From an uncultured beta proteobacterium (GTDB lineage: Bacteria > Pseudomonadota > Gammaproteobacteria > Burkholderiales > Burkholderiaceae_C), in NCBI GenBank assembly GCA_903870955.1, contig CAIQEX010000645.1, positions 1 to 11,940 of the forward strand: a stretch of DNA of 11,940 nucleotides, in the 5' to 3' direction. Positions 1 to 7,084 of the stretch are shown one piece after another. The notes beneath the pieces are model-generated. The model saw only the letters and a list, made by a program, of their open reading frames with translations, searched no databases and was not told where the DNA came from. The stretch's first letter is position 1, and every line of letters starts with the position of its first letter. Made by a program: the position numbers and the translations under genes.

Positions 1-482
1 ACCTGGTGACTGATCAGGTGTGCCGTGGTCAACATCGGCTGGCGCTTGAGGTTGTGCACATAGGCAAACATGGCATCGCTATTGCTGGCCTCAGCTACGC
101 CGAGCAGTTGCCGGGAAACGGTATCGGGCCGCAATTCCAGTAGCGCCACTTTGGGATTCGCCGCTTCTTCGAGCGAGTCCAGCAGTTCTTCCCACGGCAC
201 ATTGAGCTTCTTGATGGCCGTGTTGACGGACACTGCCTGGGTCGGCGTGACCTCTGGCGCGGCCGATGGGCGGACCTTTTCAACGGGTGCGTTGTCATGT
301 TCGCCAACCATGGCCAAGGCCTCTTGCACCTGCGCGGTTTGTTGCGCCAGCATCAGCATGTTCCAGCCGGCCACCAGCGACATCACCAGCGACACCACCA
401 GCAACAGCAGCACCGACCGGGGCAGCCGGTACCACAGCGAGCGCGCAGTGTGGGGGGCGAAATCAATGGCCAACGGTCTCAT
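1..482 (-). CDS. PilN-like inner-membrane assembly protein (3' end beyond window)
   Basis: This is the first 160 residues of a protein that runs off the left edge without a stop. The start is the ATG at 482, which shares ATGA with the stop of the preceding gene, a typical translational-coupling overlap. Residues 1-22 are short and cytoplasmic, 23-43 form one hydrophobic membrane segment (LPRSVLLLLVVSLVMSLVAG), and the rest is predicted periplasmic. The stretch from about residue 94 (LNVPWEELLDSLEEA) through VALLELRPD and the following GVAEAS resembles the periplasmic ferredoxin-like part of PilN/MshJ/GspL-type proteins. In that family PilN binds the actin-like PilM and PilO and links the cytoplasmic ATPase to the periplasmic channel. 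A linker at about 60-85 is rich in Pro, Ala and Val. Its place after gspG-gspF-gspE and a PilM-like gene fits that role. The family call rests on pattern and context, not a search. Confidence 0.72.
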   Translation of the reverse strand, partial: MRPLAIDFAPHTARSLWYRLPRSVLLLLVVSLVMSLVAGWNMLMLAQQTAQVQEALAMVGEHDNAPVEKVRPSAAPEVTPTQAVSVNTAIKKLNVPWEELLDSLEEAANPKVALLELRPDTVSRQLLGVAEASNSDAMFAYVHNLKRQPMLTTAHLISHQ

Positions 483-1288
483 GGCGTTACCCCAAACAAA
501 CTGGTGGCATCACAGACGTTGCCCATCACCGTGCAGCGCAGTCCGCGCGGATGCAAGCCCGTCCATTCGGAGGACACCTTGCCGCACAGCCCGAGGGCCT
601 TGGGTTCTGGCAAATTCAAGCGCGCAGCCTCGCGCTGCAGTGCCCGTTCCAGCCAGTCGCTCTTTCTCGACTCCGGCCCGTTCAATGGCAGGCGCCGTGT
701 TCCTTGCAGGCGACCCGCCACCACCACGCCCAGCAGCAGGGCGTCATCGGCACAAATGCCAAACCAGGCTTGGTCGGGCAAACTGCGTTGCCAATGGTTC
801 CACAGGGCTACGCACTCGGGCTCAAGCGACAGCAGGTGCAGGTTTTGCGCCTGCCATACCTGCTGCAGCGCAGCCAGTAACGCGCGTGGCAGGGCACAGG
901 CCAGAAAAGCATGGCGTGCGTCATAGTCGGCACGGATAAGCCAGTCCGCCGGGCTGTCACCAAAGACGGCGCTGAAGCGCATCGCCGCGGCCGCCTCGCA
1001 GTCCTGCAACCGGCTGGCGTTGGTGGGTGGCTGCACCGTCCAGCTGCGCACCAAAGCATCCGCCAGCACCACGCGCAGCGGTTGTTTCGAGACACCGGCG
1101 GCGCTCAGCACATTGGCCAAATGCTTTGGCAAATCGCTTGCGGCCTGCGCCGTCGGTTCGCCTTGCCACTGGCCCATCACGGTGCTGCGGCCCTTGCTGC
1201 CCTTGCCGCCACCGCGCTGCTGCACCAGCACGATGCGGTTGGCCGCAAGCGCCAGACCCAAGTGTCCAGGGCGCACAAAGTCAAGCAT
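479..1288 (-). CDS. Cytoplasmic PilM/GspL-like assembly protein (269 aa)
   Basis: This 269-residue protein has no signal peptide and no clear membrane segment, so it is probably cytoplasmic. It sits between the GspE ATPase gene and a PilN-like gene, the slot where type IV pilus and type II secretion loci encode an actin-like scaffold (PilM, MshI or the cytoplasmic half of GspL). Two stretches suit such a fold: a beta-rich start (LGLALAANRIVLVQ, residues 10-23) and FGICADDALLLGVVVAGRLQG (176-196), which could be the first strands of two actin-like subdomains. I see no decisive nucleotide-binding motif, and the PilM signature is weak. The ATG at 1288 overlaps the end of gspE by 8 nt, and the stop overlaps the next start as ATGA, so translation is probably coupled on both sides. 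Position is stronger evidence than sequence here. A lineage-specific protein of other function is possible. Confidence 0.6.
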   Translation of the reverse strand: MLDFVRPGHLGLALAANRIVLVQQRGGGKGSKGRSTVMGQWQGEPTAQAASDLPKHLANVLSAAGVSKQPLRVVLADALVRSWTVQPPTNASRLQDCEAAAAMRFSAVFGDSPADWLIRADYDARHAFLACALPRALLAALQQVWQAQNLHLLSLEPECVALWNHWQRSLPDQAWFGICADDALLLGVVVAGRLQGTRRLPLNGPESRKSDWLERALQREAARLNLPEPKALGLCGKVSSEWTGLHPRGLRCTVMGNVCDATSLFGVTP

Positions 1289-2951
1289 GCAAGGTCACCC
1301 GGTTGACTTCGGCCAGTGTGGTTTCGCCATTGCGCACCAGCACCAGGGCGGAATCGCGCAGGCTGCGGGTGCCCTGCTGGTGGGCCATTTCCTTGATGCG
1401 GCGAATCGGTGTCTTGTCGATGATGTGTTCGCGCAACTCGTCGGTCAGCACCAGTATTTCGGCAATCGCGCGACGTCCTTTGTAGCCCGTTCCACGGCAA
1501 TCGCCACAGCCCACCCCAGCCATGAACCTGAAGTTTTGTACCTGCGCGCGCTGCAGCCGCATGAGCTTGAGTTCCTGGTCGGTCGGCACATAGCTTTGCG
1601 AACAGTGCGGGCAATTCACGCGCACCAGGCGCTGCGCCCAAATGCCGTTGAGCGCCGAGACAAAGGAGTAGGGGTCAATGCCCAGGTGCGTAAAACGCCC
1701 CAGCACATCGAACACATTGTTGGCGTGCACCGTGGTCAGCACCAGGTGGCCGGTGAGGGCGGACTGCACCGCAATCTCGGCAGTCTCGTGGTCGCGGATT
1801 TCGCCCACCATGATCTTGTCCGGGTCGTGCCGCAGAATGGAGCGCAAGCCTTTGGCAAAGGTCAGGCCCTTTTTCTCATTGACCGGGATCTGCAGGATGC
1901 CCGGCAACTGGTATTCGACCGGGTCTTCAATGGTGATGATCTTGCTGCGACCGTCATGAATTTCGGTCAGCGCACCATACAGCGTGGTGGTCTTGCCCGA
2001 ACCGGTGGGGCCGGTGACCAACAGCATGCCATAGGCTTCTTCGGCCAAGGCACGCAGCGCGGCCAGGGACTCGGCATCAAAACCAAGTGCGTCCAGCGTC
2101 AGTGCACCGTAGGCCTCGATCATGGCGCGCTTGTCCAGGACCCGGATGACGGCATCTTCTCCATGGATGCTGGGCATGATGGACAGACGCATGTCGATAT
2201 CGCGCACGCCGGCCTTGACCATAAAACTGCCGTCCTGCGGTACCCGTCGCTCGGCGATGTCCAACTCGGCCAGCACCTTCAGGCGCGAGACCACATGTTC
2301 AGCCGTCTCAACGCCATTGACGGTGAGGGCCTGGTCCAGGACACCGTCAATGCGAAACTTTACGGCAAAACCGCCGGGTGTGGATTCAATGTGAATGTCC
2401 GACGCGCCGACCTTGAGCGCGTCGTACAAAATCGAATTCACCAGCTTGACGGCCGGGCTGGCCGACTCGTTCATGGTGATCAGCGAGAGCACGGCGACGG
2501 CCCGTGCGTCGACCCCTTCGGCCTCCCCACTGGCACCCATGCCGTCGGTGGCGCGGGCGGTCTCCTCGAGCTTGCTCAGGCAGGCGTGGATGTCCTCCTG
2601 CAGGGCCAGTTTGAAATGCACCGGACCGCCCCGGCAGCTTTCCATCCAGGTTTGCAAATCGACATCAAAGGGGTCGGCAATCACACCGGTAATTTGCCCC
2701 GCCTCGGCATGCAACAGAACGCAATGCCGCTGCAGCGCGCGCGCCAGTGGCAGCAGTTCAAAGGCCGGCGTACACGCCAGCATGTCGGCCGTCTCCAGCA
2801 CTTCCAGAGAAAAGGAATGCGCCAGCGCCTGCAACAATTCGCGCGGCGCCTCGCCCGACAAATCCACCAGCTCATTGATCAGGCTGCGCTTGGATTTGGC
2901 CGCCAGTTCACGGGCTCTGTGGTGGATGGAAAAATCGATCGTGACGGTCAT
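1281..2951 (-). CDS. gspE: GspE/PilB-type secretion ATPase
   Basis: Cytoplasmic hexameric ATPase that powers pseudopilus assembly in type II secretion and type IV pilus machines. With the ATG at 2951 it has 556 residues. The Walker A motif is GPTGSGKTTT (about 314-323). The Asp box and Walker B run through LRHDPDKIMVGEIRD (about 373-387), and the His box is HLVLTTVHAN (about 402-411). Four zinc-binding cysteines occur as CPHC (447-450) and CGDC (482-485), as in GspE and PilB. The N-terminal ~150 residues are the variable domain that would bind GspL/PilM-like and GspF partners. An upstream in-frame TTG (2954) exists, but the ATG at 2951 forms a TGATG overlap with the gspF stop and is the better start. 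The gene lies between gspF and the PilM-like gene. All catalytic motifs look intact. Whether it drives secretion or pilus assembly cannot be decided from this protein alone. Confidence 0.95.
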   Translation of the reverse strand: MTVTIDFSIHHRARELAAKSKRSLINELVDLSGEAPRELLQALAHSFSLEVLETADMLACTPAFELLPLARALQRHCVLLHAEAGQITGVIADPFDVDLQTWMESCRGGPVHFKLALQEDIHACLSKLEETARATDGMGASGEAEGVDARAVAVLSLITMNESASPAVKLVNSILYDALKVGASDIHIESTPGGFAVKFRIDGVLDQALTVNGVETAEHVVSRLKVLAELDIAERRVPQDGSFMVKAGVRDIDMRLSIMPSIHGEDAVIRVLDKRAMIEAYGALTLDALGFDAESLAALRALAEEAYGMLLVTGPTGSGKTTTLYGALTEIHDGRSKIITIEDPVEYQLPGILQIPVNEKKGLTFAKGLRSILRHDPDKIMVGEIRDHETAEIAVQSALTGHLVLTTVHANNVFDVLGRFTHLGIDPYSFVSALNGIWAQRLVRVNCPHCSQSYVPTDQELKLMRLQRAQVQNFRFMAGVGCGDCRGTGYKGRRAIAEILVLTDELREHIIDKTPIRRIKEMAHQQGTRSLRDSALVLVRNGETTLAEVNRVTLHA

Positions 2952-4150
2952 CAAAAACTTCCCGCCAGATCAAAGATCGGCATATACAAAAGCACCACGA
3001 TGACACCCACAATCAGACCGATTGCGGTCATCAACAGGGGCTCGAAACTGCGCATGAAGCGGTCAATCCAGCGTGTGATTTCGCCGTCGTAAAACTCCGC
3101 AGACTGCGTCAACATGGCGCCCATATCGCCCGAGCGTTCGCCCACGGCGAGCATGCGCATGGAAATCGACGTGGTCAGCTGCTGGGCCAAAAAGGCTTCT
3201 GACAGCGGCACGCCGGACTGTATTTGCGCCTTCGCCAGCAACAGACGCGTGCGCACTGCGGGCGTCACCACTTCACCAATCGTGTCCATGGCGGGAATCA
3301 GCGCAATGCCGCCTTCCAGCAGCATGCCCAGCGTCAGGTAGAGGCGCGAGAGCTCATAGATGCGGGCGCGCTCACCCACACCGGGAATGCGGTGCAAGAC
3401 CAGTGACCAACCGCCCAGCGCCTTGAAGCGCCGCCACATCACCGCCATGCCCACGCCCAACAGCGCCAGAAAGAGCAGCAGGCCGGTGGCATAGCGACTG
3501 GCAAATTCGCCCCACTGCAACAACAGCTCCGACATCCAGGGCAACTTGCGCCCGGCACCCTTGTAGACCTCGGCAAAACGCGGCACCACATAGGCAATCA
3601 AAAAGAAACTCACGGCACCGCCAACGCTGATCAGAATCGCCGGATAAATTGCGGCACTGACAACCTTGGCACGCACGGCATCAATGCGCCCCTGGTAGGC
3701 AATGAAGCGTTCCAGCGAGCGTGGCAAATCGCTCGTGCCTTCGGCCGCGCGCACCATGCCCAGATACAAAGGCGGAAAGATGAGTGGCTGTTCGGCCATC
3801 GCCACCGACAGCCGTTTGCCATCGCGCAGGCCTTCCAGAAGGCGCGACAGAACCGGACGCAGGGCCGCGCCACCTTCCTTTTCAAGCAGTGCTTCGAGGG
3901 CTTCCACAATGCCCAGTCCGGCGCGCAACAAGGCCAGCAATTCCTGGCTGAACAGCACCAGCGACAGCGGCGTGCGGTCCGTGCGCTGGCCCGTCAGCAG
4001 GCCCGCCAGACCCGCGCCTTCTTCACTTAGTTGTGCCACATACAAACCACGTTGTTCGATCTGTCGGCGTGCGTCCGCCGCATCGACCGCATCCACACGG
4101 ATGTCGGTCAACTGCTGCTCCGCAGTGAGCGCTCGAACAAGGTATTTCAC
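2951..4150 (-). CDS. gspF: GspF/PilC-type inner-membrane platform protein
   Basis: Polytopic inner-membrane protein on which pseudopilins are added, driven by the GspE ATPase. The length of 399 aa is normal for the family. Two T2SSF repeats are visible at about 66-190 and 265-390, each opening with a helix pair (LLALLRAGLGIVEALEAL and YLTLGMLLEGGIALIPAM). Each also carries the conserved glutamate-glycine turn (MVRAAEGTSDLPRSLERF and MLAVGERSGDMGAMLTQS). Membrane segments fall at about 168-191, 222-239 and 369-391. The start is a GTG at 4150, 12 nt after the gspG stop, and I see no in-frame ATG that would keep the N-terminal MKYLVRALTA segment typical of the family. The stop overlaps the gspE start by one base (TGATG), which implies coupled synthesis of platform and motor. 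Confidence 0.95.
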   Translation of the reverse strand: MKYLVRALTAEQQLTDIRVDAVDAADARRQIEQRGLYVAQLSEEGAGLAGLLTGQRTDRTPLSLVLFSQELLALLRAGLGIVEALEALLEKEGGAALRPVLSRLLEGLRDGKRLSVAMAEQPLIFPPLYLGMVRAAEGTSDLPRSLERFIAYQGRIDAVRAKVVSAAIYPAILISVGGAVSFFLIAYVVPRFAEVYKGAGRKLPWMSELLLQWGEFASRYATGLLLFLALLGVGMAVMWRRFKALGGWSLVLHRIPGVGERARIYELSRLYLTLGMLLEGGIALIPAMDTIGEVVTPAVRTRLLLAKAQIQSGVPLSEAFLAQQLTTSISMRMLAVGERSGDMGAMLTQSAEFYDGEITRWIDRFMRSFEPLLMTAIGLIVGVIVVLLYMPIFDLAGSF

Positions 4151-4162
4151 AGCCCGGCCTGA

Positions 4163-4591
4163 TCAGTTGCTGATGTCGGCGTTTTCGTCAGCGCCCCCGA
4201 CACGACCGTCCTTGCCCAGAGACTTGATCTTGAAATCGCCATTGCCCACGGGGAATGCGTATTGGTAGGCGTGCTTCCAGGGATCCAGAGGAATGTCCGC
4301 CTTCAGGTAGGGGCCATTCCAGCCGGCAGCCGCATCAGGCCGCTTCATCAGGGCAACAAGGCCCTCTTCATTGCTGGGGTAGCGCCCCACATCAAGCCTG
4401 AATGCATCGAGCGCCTTGGACAAGGCATCGATTTGCGACTTGGCCACAGTGACTTCGGACTTGCCGATCTGCGCAAAATATTTGGGGCCGACATACGATG
4501 CCAGCAGCCCGATGATGACAATCACCACCAGCAATTCAAGCAGCGTGAAGCCGTGCGCAAACAACTTGCGACGACGCAGTGGGGTCGACAT
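4163..4591 (-). CDS. gspG: Major type II pseudopilin GspG
   Basis: Major subunit of the periplasmic pseudopilus; 142 aa, the usual size for GspG. A basic leader (MSTPLRRRKLFAHG) is followed by the prepilin peptidase site G14|F15, the FTLLE sequence with Glu at mature position +5, and a hydrophobic helix to about residue 34. Further GspG signatures are RYPSNEEGL (70-78), GPYL...IPLDPW (93-105) and the C-terminal calcium-site loop SLGKDGRVGGADENADI (124-140). The prepilin peptidase is not in this window. The start at 4591 is preceded by AGAAAG as a plausible ribosome-binding site, inside the palindrome GAAAGCTTTC. It is the first gene of the secretion module and follows the longest intergenic gap in the window (83 bp), so it may also have its own promoter. 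Identification is secure. Confidence 0.95.
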   Translation of the reverse strand: MSTPLRRRKLFAHGFTLLELLVVIVIIGLLASYVGPKYFAQIGKSEVTVAKSQIDALSKALDAFRLDVGRYPSNEEGLVALMKRPDAAAGWNGPYLKADIPLDPWKHAYQYAFPVGNGDFKIKSLGKDGRVGGADENADISN

Positions 4592-4607
4592 GGAAAGCTT
4601 TCTATTA

Positions 4608-4635
4608 TCAATACGAGAGGGCAGACTTTAGTCAA
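4608..4635 (-). promoter_or_regulatory. Weak sigma70-like promoter candidate before gspG
   Basis: In the 83-bp gap between the coiled-coil gene and gspG the minus strand reads TTGACT (4635-4630), a 16-base spacer, then TATTGA (4613-4608). The -35 is near consensus, but the -10 matches at only three positions, and the implied leader would be only about 10 bases. The gap is AT-richer than its surroundings. A separate transcript for the secretion module is possible but not shown. I see no convincing rho-independent terminator in the same gap. Confidence 0.2.
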
Positions 4636-4674
4636 TCAATGTGACATTACGATTGCCCCTGTTTGACAACCGGG

Positions 4675-5352
4675 TTACTGCGCGCGCGTTGCGTCGACCC
4701 TCAGCGCATCGAGTTGATCGCGCACTGTGGAGCCTTCGTTTTCAAGGCGCACCTGCCCAAAGGGATTCAGCAAGCCGCCCAGCAAACCCTTGCTCTGTTT
4801 TGTGGCGGCACTTTCATAGCGCGTCAGCAAGTCGGTGTTGAGTTGGTACAGCCCGAGGTTTTGCTTTTCACAGGACTGCAGAGCGGTCTTTTGCAAATCC
4901 ATTTCACGTTGGCTGGTGGCTTGTGATTGTTTGAGTTGCACCACCGCCTGTTGCGTGCTCTGCAACTGCTGCCGTGCCGCCGCGAGGTCGGCGTTCAGTG
5001 TCGCCAGTTGCGCATTCAGCTGCGCGGCCATTTGCGCCGCAGCAGCGTCTTTTTCTTTTTGTGCCGCATCCAGTTCAAGCTGTTTGGCCGACTCTTTGCG
5101 CACCAGGGCGCGTGCACGCTCCAGATCCGATTTGGCGGCTTGCAATTTGCGTTCGGTCTCTTCCTTCTCGGTGCTCAACTGGGTTTTTTCCTGCTGCAGT
5201 GCCTGCTGCTCCTGTTGCATGCGTTGAATACGTTCCTGCTGCGCACGCGCAATCTTCTTGTCGTCGGTCGCCGCCATGCCGGAGGCGGCAAGCAGCGCTA
5301 AAACGGCACAGCCCGTGCGCAGGCCGATGCGAATGACAGCGGATGTTTTCAT
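4675..5352 (-). CDS. Exported coiled-coil protein of unknown function
   Basis: A 225-aa protein with a Sec signal peptide: basic start, hydrophobic core at 14-26 and a cleavage site near SGMA|A at 27/28. Almost all of the mature chain from about 31 to 185 is Gln-, Ala-, Glu- and Lys-rich heptad-like sequence, a long periplasmic coiled coil. A C-terminal segment (GLLGGLLNPFGQ, then RLENEGSTVRDQLDALRV) is not coiled-coil and is probably the conserved part. Cys15 lies before the hydrophobic core and has no lipobox, so it is not a lipoprotein. The start ATG at 5352 is 14 nt after the porin stop. I do not recognise a named family. From memory, similar coiled-coil genes follow putative porins in other ExbD-TonB clusters. 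A rod bridging inner and outer membranes or the peptidoglycan would suit its position, but that is inference. Confidence 0.8.
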   Translation of the reverse strand: MKTSAVIRIGLRTGCAVLALLAASGMAATDDKKIARAQQERIQRMQQEQQALQQEKTQLSTEKEETERKLQAAKSDLERARALVRKESAKQLELDAAQKEKDAAAAQMAAQLNAQLATLNADLAAARQQLQSTQQAVVQLKQSQATSQREMDLQKTALQSCEKQNLGLYQLNTDLLTRYESAATKQSKGLLGGLLNPFGQVRLENEGSTVRDQLDALRVDATRAQ

Positions 5353-5366
5353 GGTCGCCAGCTTTC

Positions 5367-7046
5367 TTAGTAACGCGTCGTCAGGTCAAGCTGCAGGGTG
5401 TCCACCGCGAGCTTGCTGTTGGGCTGTGAACCGGGTGCGTAGGAGTCAATGGAATTCGATGACATCCAGCGCGCCGACACCATGGTGTTGTTGTACAGGC
5501 CATAGTTCACGCCAAAGATCAGGCCCTTGGTGTTGGTGCCGCCCAAGCCAAAGTCCGAATTGGTAAAGGCATCCAGCACCGCATCGCTGCCCAGATAGCG
5601 GTAAGCCAACGAGGCATTCCAGTCACCCCGGCGCAAGGTGTTGGGCCCCATCTGCACCTTGGCCAGATAGCCGGTGTCGGAACCATCGTCAACCGACACA
5701 CCGGTGCGGTCCTTGATATCGCTGCGGCTGAAGCCGATGTTCTTCACATAGTCAGCCGTCACGCGCACCGGCTTGGACAGCAGGTTGGGCAGGTCCAGCG
5801 TGGCCGTCAGATTGAGTTCGCGAAAGGACGAGGCCAGACCGTAATAGCTGGTGCCGGTGTCGCCAGGCGCATTCACGCGGAACAGGGTATTGCCACGCTG
5901 GCGAAAGCCCGCCGGGTACTCATTGCGTGCGCCATAGTTGGGCACTGCGTTCAGGGCCAGCGTATCTTCCTTCTGGCCTTCGATGCCACGGTAGTCATAC
6001 AGTGCCACACCCAGCTTGAGCTGGTTGCCGCCGCCCGGTAATTTCACATCAATACCACCTTGCACGCCCATCAGGCTGCGTGAATTGGTAGTGCCCGGTG
6101 CATCGGTTGCGAGCGGAAAATAGCCCGCCGCCAGGAAGCCGTTGCCGTTGGTAAACAAGGGCTTCTTCAGGGATGCGGCAAAGCCTTCAAAGCCCAGGTC
6201 ATCGGCCCACACCAGATCGGTTGAGAAGAACGGGTTCGGCATGCGTCCGCCGCTCAGGGTCAATTGCGGAGTGGCCTTCAGCGTCACATAGGCCTGGTCC
6301 ACCACCACGGTGTATTTGTTGAACGACTGGCCCAGGGTCTGGTTGGTCGACGTGCGGTCGGTGGTGTTGCCGGTGGACAGGCGCAGGGTGGTTGCGACCT
6401 CGTCCGTCACGTTCGCCGTAACCGCGATGCGGGCGCGCAGACGCTGGCGCTCATAGTCTTCCTGGGTATTGAAGTTGGGGGTGGCAACTTTATTGCTGCC
6501 CACATTAGTGGCAATATCGGCAGCGCGTGTCAGGTCACCCTTGGCGAAAGTGCCCAGTCCGGGCGCGGTGTTGTCGCTGGATAAACGCACCATTTCCTCG
6601 CGCAGCCGGAAATCACCGTCGATCTTGATGCGCTGGGTCCACTCCGGTGTCGCGCCGGGCTCGCCCCAGCGTTCGTCTTTGGCCTGCGCCAGGACTTCCT
6701 TCTTGATCTGCTCGCGCATTTCCGTCTTCACGGCCTCGGTCACATAGGGCACGCGCACCACCTTCTTGCCATCTTTGCCAACCTCGGCCGGTGCTTCGGC
6801 GTTGACCACTGCAGCGGCCGGGGCGGTCTTGCTCTTGGCCTTGGCAGCGGCGATCAGTGCGTTGACCTTGTCACGGGTCAGCAGGCCACTGTCGACCAGC
6901 GCCTCGAGCAAAGCCTGGGTGGTGGCCTGCAGTTGTTCCAGTTCAACGCGCTCGGCGGTTTGCGCCATGGCACCGTGCGACAACAGGCCGGCGGCCAGCA
7001 GCAGCGAGACGGCTGCTTTGGGGAGAAGAATAGTTTTGGAAGTCAT
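5367..7046 (-). CDS. Putative outer-membrane beta-barrel porin
   Basis: A 559-aa exported protein with a signal peptide ending at about GAMA28|Q29. After it comes a periplasmic helical region (29-130) with a short repeat-like helix pair (LLEALVDSGLLTRDKVNALI, about 46-65) and a basic stretch. From about 135 to the end, alternating amphipathic strands and aromatic-ended turns form a beta-barrel (for example WTQRIKIDGDFRLREEM and GDWNASLAYRYLGSDAVLD), ending in LQLDLTTRY with a terminal aromatic residue as in outer-membrane barrels. The pattern resembles the putative porin family (Porin_5, PF16930), not TonB-dependent receptors: there is no plug domain and no evident TonB box. The gene follows tonB by 38 bp, with AGG about 10 bases before the ATG. 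It may be the outer-membrane partner of the energy-transducing set, or a general diffusion porin carried in the operon. Confidence 0.86.
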   Translation of the reverse strand: MTSKTILLPKAAVSLLLAAGLLSHGAMAQTAERVELEQLQATTQALLEALVDSGLLTRDKVNALIAAAKAKSKTAPAAAVVNAEAPAEVGKDGKKVVRVPYVTEAVKTEMREQIKKEVLAQAKDERWGEPGATPEWTQRIKIDGDFRLREEMVRLSSDNTAPGLGTFAKGDLTRAADIATNVGSNKVATPNFNTQEDYERQRLRARIAVTANVTDEVATTLRLSTGNTTDRTSTNQTLGQSFNKYTVVVDQAYVTLKATPQLTLSGGRMPNPFFSTDLVWADDLGFEGFAASLKKPLFTNGNGFLAAGYFPLATDAPGTTNSRSLMGVQGGIDVKLPGGGNQLKLGVALYDYRGIEGQKEDTLALNAVPNYGARNEYPAGFRQRGNTLFRVNAPGDTGTSYYGLASSFRELNLTATLDLPNLLSKPVRVTADYVKNIGFSRSDIKDRTGVSVDDGSDTGYLAKVQMGPNTLRRGDWNASLAYRYLGSDAVLDAFTNSDFGLGGTNTKGLIFGVNYGLYNNTMVSARWMSSNSIDSYAPGSQPNSKLAVDTLQLDLTTRY

Positions 7047-7084
7047 CTTGAAAACCTATAAAAATAAAACCATGGCGTTGCGGT

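Noticed and set aside
70..939. 289-codon plus-strand open frame opposite the PilM/PilN-like genes
   Set aside because: It spans two overlapping minus-strand genes with good coupling signals. Its own product is low-complexity Ser/Ala/Arg without recognisable features.
1020..3092. Very long open frame on the plus strand (690 codons) opposite gspE
   Set aside because: It lies antisense to gspE, whose Walker, His-box and cysteine motifs are intact. The predicted protein has no recognisable domain and is Arg/Gln/His-rich, as expected of a reverse-strand shadow in GC-rich DNA.
5308..5352. Possible lipoprotein signal in the coiled-coil protein (Cys15)
   Set aside because: The cysteine follows RTG and comes before the hydrophobic core, so it does not fit a lipobox; a standard signal peptide with cleavage near residue 27 fits better.
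7055..7075. Tiny minus-strand ORF (five codons, MVLFL) just before the porin gene
   Set aside because: Considered as a leader peptide, but it has no ribosome-binding site, no attenuator-like hairpin follows, and a chance ATG in an AT-rich gap is enough to explain it.
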